From Neoechinorhynchus agilis (Eukaryota; Acanthocephala), in assembly GCA_051530055.1 (NCBI GenBank), contig CM121342.1, positions 12,958,001 to 13,022,000 on the forward strand: DNA of 64,000 nucleotides, written 5' to 3'. Numbering within the stretch: the first letter of the stretch is position 1; every line of letters starts with the position of its first letter. Shown here one piece after another: positions 54,841 through 64,000 of this stretch. The position numbers were made by a program, and so were the translations under genes. The notes under the pieces were generated by a model, which was not told the origin of the DNA, did no database searches, and saw only the letters and a program-made list of their open reading frames with translations.

Positions 54841-57783
54841 GTGACCGTGTAAGAAGTTTGCGCATGTGTATGTAAATAGTGGATATTCGATTCTTAGTTA
54901 CTGGGTAGGAAACGTCTGAGATGGACTGCCAAGTTCATTTATTCTTGAGTTAGTTATGTTCTCTCATTTTAACCAATTATGCAGGTATTGTCGTCATTGA
55001 TATTACGTGAAGCTCTCAAAAGATATTTTTAAAAGTACTTTATATTAATGACACATAGCAAAGACCTTGAACTCATTTTACGACTTTGTCCTTTATTTAT
55101 CTGAATGCGCCTTGCAATAGCATCTCTAGGTCTTAACCGCTCCTTCTTTCTATTTGGTCGCGCTCTTCAACAATTTTTGAAATTCTGACTTTCTTTTTAT
55201 TTTCGCTTTTCCTATTCCACAGTTAAACGCCGGTTTTGCCTTTTCCAATCGTAATCGCATCAATTCAGTTTCCCCGCAGTTTTTCCAGTATCGGTTAATT
55301 TAGTCCTTTTCGTGACCCCGTTTCACGTTTCATTCTCTTTTCGACTTTTGACATTCCCCTCTTTAATTATATTTTCCTCGCTTAACTTCATGTGATTTCA
55401 GACTAGAATTTTCAGCTCTTCTTAGATTTCACACATATTCTTTATCCAACAATTTGAACCGTGTCCTTCAAGTAGGTTGCAAAGCCTAATCGCAGTCTTC
55501 ATGAATGATAATTTCATCCTTTCAAAAATTTTCATTTTCGCCTCCCTCCACCCTTAACGTTCTAAAATATCCACACGCTTCCCGACTAATTATTTATTCA
55601 ATTCTTCCCCACGATTTCCCATTTTTCTTACATTCCTTTTAGATCACTTTCCGTTATTTATCAAAATTATTTCACTTTTCCTATATTTTAAACCGTTTAA
55701 GTCTATTCCAACATACCAACTCTTTCAAACCTTAGCATAGTTTTAACCTTCCGTCATTCCTTATAATGCGATTATACAACTACCCTCTTAACCGCGCCAA
55801 TTCCTTCTTTGAGTAAATTTCTGAAATATCAATTTCAAGTCGATTTCCCGAGCATTTAAGATTTTTCCCTATATTTTATTTATTTTTTCTGTCTTTCGAT
55901 TCACCAGTTGCGCTTTCATTTTCCAACTTAGTCCAAATTCATCGTGCCCTCTCTCTTTATTCTCCTACTTTTCAATGCAATGAATGATGATACAGAAGCA
56001 CAGAAAAGAAATGCCGTCTGAAGGCAGTTATGTGCGAAAATTCCATGCCAAAAGACTTCATTTTAATTTATTGCGAATGAAAAAAATTCCATTTTAAGCG
56101 ACTATAATTTTTCTTATTTTTCGGTCCCTTGTCAAAGATTCTCACTGCGACGTTTAAATTTTTATACGTGCCATTTAATTAAAGATGAATTTAAATACCT
56201 GCGATGCTATTGACAAAAAACTGATATCTTTTTCAATCGCTCATAAGAAGAAGCGCCAGCAATTTAGCTTTTGAGATTTGCACTGCAGATTGCAAAATCT
56301 GGAATCGATTCGCGGCTAATAACAACAAAAGGTATTATGTACCCGTAAAATACTGATTGATCGATTTACTCAAATAAAAGACTCATCCAATTCTCATCGA
56401 TCAAATGGCAACAAATTTCAGTCTAGTTTTTCGCATTTACTTGGTTAAAACAATTCTTAGATCTTTTTATGACCTATCAAATTGATTTCGATTAAACTCG
56501 AATTGTACTCAAAAGAGTACTTGAGACAATAATGCGTTTCTCATCTCAACGGAAGCACAAGCAAGGCAAAATCATATTGATAGATTGATGTTCTGATAAA
56601 AAGGAAAAGGTCACCGAATTTTTCTGATCTCGCCGACCGTGAACCTTCCTCCCCTGCTAGAAGTGCTGCTCAGTCGTTGATTGGCTCAAGTTCTTTTTAT
56701 TACTTCGCTCTTCATCATCGAGCTGCAAATCATAAAGATCGATATTCAAAATCAATAAAGGTACACCAAAATCAGATAATTATGCTCATCCGCTACTTAT
56801 TCATTCTTATTTTAACTTTTCGAATCGGGAAAGACCGCGTAAATCATTGCAAACAGGATCGGGATTCAATATTCTTGACTCACAATAAATTTCATTATAA
56901 GAAGATTGCATTCAAATTATTGATTGTTGCCGATTTGTACTAAATATTAACGTTATAAACTAATAAATTGTCTTTTGCCTTTCAAAACGACACAAGTTGA
57001 AAAATGCTTATACACATTGTATTTGTAAAATGTTTTTATTTCGAGATTCTATTCTTTTCATTGTTTTTGATTGAAAAATCAAATTAATATTGCAATGCTT
57101 CTGAGAAATAATTTTTGATTAAAACTTCGAGCATTTGGTAACTAAACCAAATTTTTATTATTTTATTTCACTTGTAAATTTTAATATAAAATTCGCACTC
57201 TCTCATATAATCAGACTTTTTAAAGATTTTTTTGCTGCATCAAAAGGTTCTATTTCATTAAATTAGAAAAAATGAAGTTCTTAGTGATGTAATAGGATTT
57301 CCAAAATGTTTGTAAATTTATGTTAAACACGTTAAACGGGCTTTAACAGCTTGCTTATTTTTCATTGAATTCTTAAGCAGCAAATCTCCGAATATTGCGA
57401 AAATTTTAAACCGAAAAATAGTATGTTAAAGAATTTCTGCTGCTCGCCAGACTTCAATACTAATTTAAATATTATACAATTTAATATTGTTCAATTAAAA
57501 ATGAGTAAATTTGCATATTTTATAAAAAATTTCACGGAGCAGAACTGAAAAAATCACAAAAAATTGTTTTAAAAATAAAGAAAGCAATTCGCTACGATCC
57601 GTCTGACTGCGCTAAAAATCACATATTCTCCCTTCAGCGCCATTTCAATTTATTAAATTTTTGCAGCGCTTCTAGTTTTGAAATTGTTGAATTTAACCAA
57701 TAGACTGTTCATGAGTGCGGAAACTATTTTAATGGGGATCTTCGAGGATATTTCACATGTGTCCTATCACTGCCAAACTCCTT
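54841..57783. other. Long intergenic region with a pyrimidine-rich segment
   Basis: About 2.9 kb. From 55080 to about 55980 the plus strand is strongly pyrimidine-rich (repeated TTCC, CTTTT, TCCC runs with few purine runs), then it turns AT-rich and neutral. No gene, repeat family or RNA recognised; short open frames such as the one at 56677 show no motif. Confidence 0.45.
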
Positions 57784-58925
57784 TTAATCCAATGACTCAT
57801 AACCGATACGTCTTTTCCTCATGGCTCTTGTCACGAAGTACGCAGTGAGCACAATCATCAAAAGTATTAGCAGCAAAACTCCAACGACAATCGGTACTAC
57901 GTTTGCTCGGTTGAGATCAGCATTGCAGAAAATCACTAGTAATCGATGATTTGATTAGGTTTTGAAGGAAATCAACACATACCCTTATTAAACATAAGCG
58001 CATCTTCTTCAGTTGCGTTGAATGGCATAAGTGTGTTTATTTTATTGATTCTAAAAATCAATTGATTTTGCTTTGAATCTGTGGAGTCGAACGGGATATC
58101 TGTTTTTGATCGGCAATGAAGTGATCGGTTTAAAGAAAATTCCACCGCACTATTGGACGATGAGTTCGAAGTGAATATTTCTGTAGGGAATGTTGAAGTT
58201 TGTTGGTTATTAAATAGTGCATTTGTGAAAATCAAATAGAAAATCCTTTAAAATCAACTACTGTAAGATGCGTAAAAATAATGACAGCATACATTTAATT
58301 TAAAATGTAAAAAAATAGCGAGAATGAGCTTGATGGAATTCGCTAGGCGGCGGAAAAAAGCCGCAAAAAGTAGTTTGTGGAATTGCTAAAATATAAGACT
58401 TTTCGTGGAAAAGTTAAGAATTAAAATTCAATTTTGCTCAATTACGAAATCCATTTTGTCAGCTAGAGACAAAATCCGAAAACGGCTTAGAATAATTCAA
58501 ATGTTCATCAAAATGAATTTACCCGAGATACCTTTATTCATCGTTGCATTGTTGCCATTTATAATCTGATTACTATTGTCGTATTCAAATGTGATCCAAA
58601 TCGATGCATTGTATTGATCAATCACAATATTCATGCTTCTTTTTCTATCATCAGCAAAATCAGTAAAGAAGTAAGAAGGCGACTTGTTAACAACGAGTTC
58701 ATCAGTCGTCGAAGATCCATTGTGCTTCTTTAATATTAAAGACATAGAGAAGCTACCGTAAAAATCACCGAGATCAATGTTATCGGTTTTAAGTGAAAAA
58801 TTAAAAACCGGCGGTAACTGGTAAACATTGAAATAGAAGAATAAGACATTTACAAGACCACTGACCGGCTTTAAATAACAGAAATTCGTGAACATGAGCA
58901 GACTCGCGAAGATGGAAAGCTGCAT
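57784..58925 (-). CDS. LAMP family lysosomal membrane protein
   Basis: Type I membrane protein with a signal peptide (MQLSIFASLLMFTNFCYL), a luminal domain rich in N-glycosylation sites (NFS, NGS, NAS, NNAT, NSS, NRS, NAT), a C-terminal membrane helix (VVPIVVGVLLLILLMIVLTAY) after DLNRAN, and a short tail RKRRIGYESLD. GYESL fits the Gly-Tyr-x-x-hydrophobic lysosomal sorting signal of LAMPs, though the tail is one residue longer than usual. Exon 3 is 57784-57935 and the 47-nt intron before it is GT-AG. Exon 2 is 57983 to about 58243; exon 1 is 58523-58925 with a GTAAAT donor. The acceptor for exon 2 does not keep the phase with any obvious AG, so that junction is uncertain. The luminal domain is short for a LAMP. 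Confidence 0.75.
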
Positions 58926-59043
58926 TGTGTCTTGGTTGTCAACGACGATATTATGAGTATTTTAAACGAAATCTTATGTCGTTTTCGTGAGTACCATGAG
59001 TCATTCGCTTTTGCAAAATAATAATACTATTCTTCCAGACAAA

Positions 59044-59600
59044 TTACGAATGGTCCTCCGTCCAGTTCGGTCCTCGATCGAGGAAAATGGACGAAAGCCG
59101 TTCGTCGAGGGCATATGAAGCCTTGGTTAGGAATGCAGCTTTTTCAAAATCCACCTTGTGCTGGGTTGTTTGCTGGTGGTTCGAGATTGCTGAGGATTTG
59201 TCGAAAGTCCTGCAAGCATGTTTATGCTGCGAGATCCGTTTCTTGATCCTTTGCATGGCTTGTCCAATGTAGCTTTTGAGCATTCTGCACATGGAAATTT
59301 GTAGATCCCTGATTTGGTCTCTTGTTTGGTTTTCCTCGTGAGAATACCCGCAATGGAAAATCAAAAGATTTGCAGCGAGGTACTTGAGGGTCCTCGGTTT
59401 TCTGGTCGCTGTGCCACTTATGTGGTGAAAGCCGGTGATTTGAGGAAGATGCTTGTGGTACCCTTCTTCTTGCGATGGCCGATATGTGTTGCATTCTTGG
59501 GACCGATTTTGATGGCCCATTCAGGGAAGCGTGCATGCTGTCTATATCGTCTCCTTTTTAGATAGCGACTGAAGAGGTAAGTGAAACCTTGTGAAATATT
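59044..59600 (-). mobile_element. Penelope-like element fragment, GIY-YIG part
   Basis: The reverse strand encodes SMCRMLKSYIGQAMQRIKKR, then ISQHKHACR, SSAISNHQQTTQHKVDFEKA and FLTKASYALDERL. This is the C-terminal GIY-YIG endonuclease region of Penelope-like retroelements (C..C..YIGQT..R.+.EH..A). Parts run in more than one frame and it is truncated. It lies just downstream of the LAMP gene's 5' end. Confidence 0.75.
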
Positions 59601-59652
59601 TCGCAATTAAAAAAATTTTTACTTATTTAAAATTTTATTTTGCGGTCATATC

Positions 59653-61330
59653 AAATCCGCATTACCCATACGTTATGATTGTTCGGCAGCTTCCTTGATG
59701 GCCGCGGCATTGCCGCGTTGGATCGCCGCGCTGATTCGCTGCAGCAGAAAGCTGCTCGCTTCTTTTCCTCGCTGAAGCTCGCGACTGCTCCCGCTTTTGA
59801 GGTGGCATCCCGTAAGTGGGATGCTGCGAGCGTGTTGGGGCAGGTAAAATCCCAAACCAGTATTTTCCCGGAACACTATGGGATGCAGGGTGTTTACCGT
59901 CGTTCCGGGAGAGTCCGACTGGTTCGAGTCGAGCGGGAAAACCGGCCGTTGAGAGGGCTTCCTTGATTATGCGGTTGACTACTGAGTGCCGTGCGTGATG
60001 AGCATTTGAACGCTTGCAGTCAAGGCCGTGAGTTCCCGACCTTTTCACTGTCCCACCGCACCGACATGTATATGAGCCTGAGAATTCGATGCCCAGCCGA
60101 AGTCCCACAGCGACGGTGATGGCTTGGTCATCCAGCCTCGTGCCAACAGCCGTGATCGGGAAAGCCTTCAAGAAGTCGCTGGAGTGTGGAGCTGAGACTG
60201 CCAGAAGACGAGCGCTATCGGTGAGAGATGAGCATGAGTTGAGAAGCTGCTGATAATATGCAGTGTGGAGCAAGGCAGTCCAACGTTTTTGGGAGTTTGT
60301 TTCCGTTGGAACGACTTGCCCGAACACTGATGTCCATTGAGCGTGCGCCGAACAGCAGCATACTGGACTGGTCGAAGCATAAGGACACGTACTGGTAGAT
60401 TTCTGGTAGGTGCTGGTGGATAACCTCTGTCATCGCGGTGCGGCATATTGAATTGAACGCGTTCTCCATGTCAAGATTGACCACAGCCGTTCCCTTACGG
60501 ATACCATTCCGACTATACGCTCGTGATGCATGTACGGGCGCCTCGGTTCCAGCAGGAACTCCGACTCCTAATTGAACCGGCAAGAGTTGATCGATCAATC
60601 GATCGGTGGCGTACTGACACGCGACTTTGGATGCCAACCGACCGAAGGTACAACCCCCGGGAATGGGACGAATACCTTCACCTTTTTTGTGAAAGCGATC
60701 AGCTTGGCACCGCAGAGTAGACGAGCGACTGGAGGAGGTACGGAACCGCGAATGATTATGCGTATGAACTAGGTGATTGCGTTCACAGGATCGCTGTCCT
60801 CCAGCTTCTCGGAGCATTTCGCGCGGAGTTGAGAGTCCGGGTCGTGATCAGCATTACGGCGATGGAAGCGATTGATTCTCGTTGGCTTCAGATGTTTGTG
60901 TGGGAACACATAAGACGGCTTTCGGAAACGCGAGGATGCACTCGATCAGGCATGCTAATTTGGAGGCTACGGAGGACCTGGCGCCTCGCGGGATTCGTCT
61001 AATCATTCGGGTACAGTGTGAAAGCATCTCGATCAGTGCTGGAGGTGGGACATTCGTGTCTGTGACCACAGTTGTGAGTTGGATTGGATGAAGACGGAGA
61101 GACATGCTGAGTTGGCGGTTTTCTGGATCCAGGGCAATGTGTGGGAGCGGACGAGACCACTGAGAATGAGTTTGAAGTCACGAAGACAAACATTGCATTT
61201 GATCGATTGGTATTGGAGACTGGGCCCATCCTCGCCAGCGAGCGAAACAGCCGGCGCGGCGGACGTTGTTGCGGCGGACGTTGTTGCGAATAATGAAACC
61301 ACATCAGCCGATACCATGATAGAACGTTAG
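59653..61330 (-). mobile_element. Family A LINE, zinc finger + RT + endonuclease, nearly full layout
   Basis: On the reverse strand from 61330: an N-terminal C2H2 finger (IKCNVCLRDFKLILSGLVRSH at about 61200-61140), a basic linker, the RT palm (GVGVPAGTEAPVHASRAYSR, NLDMENAFNS, 60600-60400), a gap where the catalytic box is lost, then ARLLAVSAPHSSDFLKAFP, CRCGGTVKRSGTHGLDC and the endonuclease end, finishing AAIQRGNAAAIKEAAEQS. The order is that of R2/NeSL-type elements. Frame changes and an internal deletion relative to the copy at 1-900 make it inactive. Its 5' side abuts a Penelope fragment at about 61330. Confidence 0.85.
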
Positions 61331-61873
61331 TCCCACGACGTCTTAAGTCGATCAATGAAGTCCTTTCCAGAGCATACTACATTTGCACTCCGTTCCATTC
61401 TCTGACGAAGCATCAGAGCCAGTTTCCTAGACAAACTTTTGCAAAATGATGTTTGAGCCGCAACTATTGGTCTGAACTTAAACGGACATTTGTGTACCTT
61501 GGCTAATAGGTACATTATAGGTGTCCTAGAGTTCACGGACCTAACTGCCCAGTAGTCAGCACTCTCGATTTTATTTTGCTTCATCAGCTTCAGTAGTAAT
61601 GCATTGAATTCCTTTTCCCTTTTTTTGAGTAGGACAAACATTAAGACGCTTGAACTCATTTCTCATTAATATCTTGAAACCAGCCTCTTGATACTGTTCA
61701 CGATTGGTAAAGCAATATCCATACCTTTTATCAATCTTCACTGGTACAATGTCATGGATTCCTTTTAACAAATCTATGCCTCTCTGCATCCTCCTTGATA
61801 TGTTGGAATATAATGATCCATTGTGTACCATATGATTGCAATAGCGTTCCATCATCCAGAGAGGTATGCTCAA
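61327..61873 (-). mobile_element. Penelope-like element fragment, RT N-terminal part
   Basis: The reverse strand encodes NISRRMQRGIDLLKGIHDI, VKIDKRYGYCFTNREQYQEA, then PIMYLLAKVHKCPFKFRPIV, the conserved early block of Penelope-type reverse transcriptases (P..Y.LPK.HK...P.RPI), and LALMLRQRMERSANVVCSGKD. It has one frame change near 61600. It stops where the LINE begins at about 61330. Confidence 0.8.
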
Positions 61874-61963
61874 GTTCTATTTTACAGCTCCGGTTGCTAA
61901 GCTCTCCAGCTTTATTCTATCTCCTCTCAACCACGAGAATATAAGATCTCCAGGGATAGATCA

Positions 61964-62629
61964 TTGGTACAACGAGCTTTTGCTTATTGTAGCTCGAGTA
62001 CTGGCCTCGAGCATGAACTGGATTTTATGTTGGATTTATCAGGACGGATGGGTTATCCGTTGAATCTGGTTAGGAAGGTGATCAGGAACGCTAGGTTTGG
62101 GAGGCCGACAGTCGTGACATCGGATAAGGGCCGTGTGTTTCTTGAGTTGCCTTTTATTGACGATTCCTCCCATCGAAGTTTATCCAGGGTCTTATTGACA
62201 GGCCACCAGAGCAAACGTACGCTCGTCTATTTCAAACGAAGAAATAATCTTCATGGCCTGATCTGTCCGAGCATTCGTGACAGCCCAAGTGGTGCGGTAT
62301 ATAAAATATCTTGCTCGGATTGTGATCGCTACTATATTGGCCAGACAAATAACTTTGGGAGGAGGATAAGGGAACATCGCTATTCACTAAGGAAACGGGA
62401 CACAAACTCCGCTGTGGTTTCCCACTCTCTGAATACGGGCCATAAGGTCGATATTAACGACGCATATTTGTTGGTACGCAATGACCACAAGGTTGAGCGT
62501 GTTATTATCGAGGCCATGTACATTCAGGGAGCCAATACTTTCGAAGGAAACAATACAGATTATTCCTCAAAGTTGAGGATACCTCCTGATAAGACAATTA
62601 GTTTGCCGAATTCCATTTCAGACAATTGA
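61964..62629 (+). mobile_element. Penelope-like element, intact C-terminal GIY-YIG reading frame
   Basis: A 200-residue plus-strand frame ends in a GIY-YIG endonuclease: GAVYKISCSDCDRYYIGQTN, then FGRRIREHRYSLRKRDTNSA, VVSHSLNTGHKVDINDAYLL and IIEAMYIQ. The linker before it (HRSLSRVLLTGHQSKRTLVY) is the typical Penelope segment between RT and endonuclease. This copy lies head-to-head with the reverse-strand RT piece at 61327-61873, with under 100 bp between them. Confidence 0.85.
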
Positions 62630-62639
62630 CTGAAGAAGT

Positions 62640-63240
62640 CCAGCGTGATTAGACGAAATATTTCAATTAAAGTGATTTTTGGATATATTTTTTCCCCACT
62701 TTCATATACTCATGAAAGGAAAGTCCCATATTAGGAAGATGAATACATAAAAAATTCAGCACAATTACGCATGTTAAGTCGTCCGCATAGATATTAATTT
62801 TCTTATAGACCGTACAGTTAGGTATTGGGACGGAGAGCCCTGAGGTACCCCTTTCAACCGTAGGTGCCAGCAGACAGGCGCTAACGATGTTCCCGTGAAT
62901 GGCCTCAGAAAGTCGATCTGAGACAGACCTTTCGTCGCGAGAGCTCACAGCTCTCTACTTTCAGGTTCTCGCGATGGGGTCGTTTGAGCTAGATTGTTGG
63001 TAGTTTCGACACGAGAATCGGGGATGGGGTTGGAGGCTGTTCCTCTGGAATCTGTGGGAACTCTTCTCACTGATGAGGTAACGAGGATCGCAATGTCCTT
63101 AAGATATGGTCTCCCGATATGAACGCCCCATCGCTGTCGATGTAAGTCTTTGGTTGATGCTTTCGAGCTACACGGTCCCGTTTGCCGATAGTCAGGAGGA
63201 AGGTTCTTACGCCATTCTGAGATCAATAGCGTAATTTCTC
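62640..63240. other. Repeat-rich spacer, nothing firm
   Basis: No domain recognised. Composition resembles the neighbouring LINE material. Confidence 0.3.
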
Positions 63241-63400
63241 GGGCGTTGAGAACGGTGAACTTCCACAACATCTTGGAGCCCGCCCATCTTTGTCGACTAG
63301 ACGGTCGTCGACATGACGGAATTTTGGTCTTTCAGTGGCGGGAGGACAAATGCCTTCTCTGGGACGCAACGCGTGTGAACACCCTCGAACACACTCATCA
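63240..63400 (+). mobile_element. Family A LINE scrap, endonuclease core
   Basis: Plus strand encodes NILEPAHLCRLDGRRHDGIL, VFQWREDKCLLWDATRVNT, the same block as PSNLCRLDGRRPDGVTLFPW and GKCLLFDATCVDT in the 5.2 kb copy. It runs directly into the satellite at 63404. Confidence 0.75.
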
Positions 63401-63403
63401 GGG

Positions 63404-64000
63404 AGGTTGGATAGCGCATGGAGAAATCTGCGCATAGTTGACCGCTGTCCTTACTAACCGTATGTTCAACAACAACAATTTATTCGGCCATGAATCATGG
63501 GTATAGATCGCAATTGACATTGTCAATGTAGCAGATGTATTCATATAAGATCGATCCACTTTGACGCTTTATCAGGCTATGAGGATAGCTTGGCCCACTC
63601 ATAAGTTAGGTTGGATAGCGCATGGAGAAAGCTGCGCACAGTTGACCGCTGTCCTTACTAACCGTATGTTCAACAACAATTTATTCGGCCATGAATCATG
63701 GGCATAGATCGCAATTGATATTGTCAATGTAGCAGATGCATTCATGTAAGATCGATCCACTTTGACGCTTTATTGGCATATGAGGATTGTTTGGCCCACT
63801 CATAAGAGAGGTTGGATAGCGCATGGAGAAAGCTGTGCATAGTTGACCGCTGTCCTCACTAACCGTATGTTCAACAACAACAATTTATTCGGCCATGAAT
63901 CATGGGCATAGATCGCAATTGATATTGTCAATGTAGCAGATGTATTCATATAAGATCGATCCACTTTGACGCTTTATCGGGCTATGAGGATAGCTGGGCC
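63404..64000. repeat. ~200-bp tandem satellite, continues past the window
   Basis: Units start AGGTTGGATAGCGCATGGAG at 63404, 63608 and 63809 (spacing 204 and 201 bp); the last runs off the window edge. Landmarks in each unit: GTTGACCGCTGTCC, TTATTCGGCCATGAATCATG, GATCGATCCACTTTGACGC and GGCCCACTCATAAG. Units look about 93-96 percent identical by eye and differ mainly by a CAA trinucleotide step and single changes. Confidence 0.95.

Noticed and set aside
56677-56943. 88-residue plus-strand open frame
   Set aside because: AT-rich, no motif and no signal beyond a hydrophobic stretch expected from T-rich codons.

Overview
The window looks like nuclear DNA of an invertebrate animal, AT-rich with short introns. 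It carries an eL36 gene, a microRNA-class Argonaute, EMC1, BRAP2, a LAMP, a globin, an RSKR-type kinase, an inactive-looking M1 aminopeptidase and a TEP1 (telomerase/vault-associated) gene. A pyrimidine-rich AG acceptor a few bases before the Argonaute ATG and the gene set fit a nematode-like ecdysozoan, possibly an early-branching one, but this placement is inference and weak.

Layout: 1-900, 5' part of a reverse-strand LINE; 1152-1493 ribosomal protein eL36; 2633-2957 small secreted-peptide gene with TATA box and poly(A) signal; 3480-6520 LINE debris of two families; 7448-17151 TEP1; 17590-19351 more LINE debris; 20130-21430 a Ty3/Gypsy fossil; 22363-27003 M1-family pseudo-peptidase; 28020-31025 two LINE fragments facing opposite ways; 31701-35913 Argonaute; 36398-37610 SINEs and a LINE fragment; 39188-40126 globin; 40632-40935 SINE; 41688-43531 BRAP2; 44506-47275 EMC1 (reverse); 44130-48150 scattered Penelope-type terminal repeats; 48839-51911 an unrecognised Ser/Thr-rich gene or genes; 53348-54840 RSKR-like kinase; 57784-58925 LAMP (reverse); 59044-62629 Penelope pieces around a zinc-finger/RT/endonuclease LINE; 63404-64000 a ~200-bp tandem satellite running off the end.

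The most interesting signal is in the introns. Most introns are ordinary GT-AG (TEP1, M1, globin, LAMP). Several places in TEP1, Argonaute, EMC1 and BRAP2, however, only restore the conserved protein if a segment lacking GT-AG ends is removed. Each of these segments has inverted repeats of about 10-14 nt at or near its two ends. In three of them (TEP1, EMC1, BRAP2) the left arm starts exactly at the inferred exon end and the right arm stops 5 nt before the next exon. Two Argonaute introns are also flanked by 6- and 9-bp direct repeats, like target-site duplications. This suggests a family of MITE-like, structure-defined introns, reminiscent of euglenid nonconventional introns and of transposon-derived introns reported in other lineages.

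The genes show no operon-like logic. They are unrelated housekeeping and regulatory genes separated by repeats. Family A below means LINEs with an RT bearing a YLDD box and a C-terminal restriction-like endonuclease; family B is a second RT family with YANDF-like and KGVQQGSPLSP motifs.
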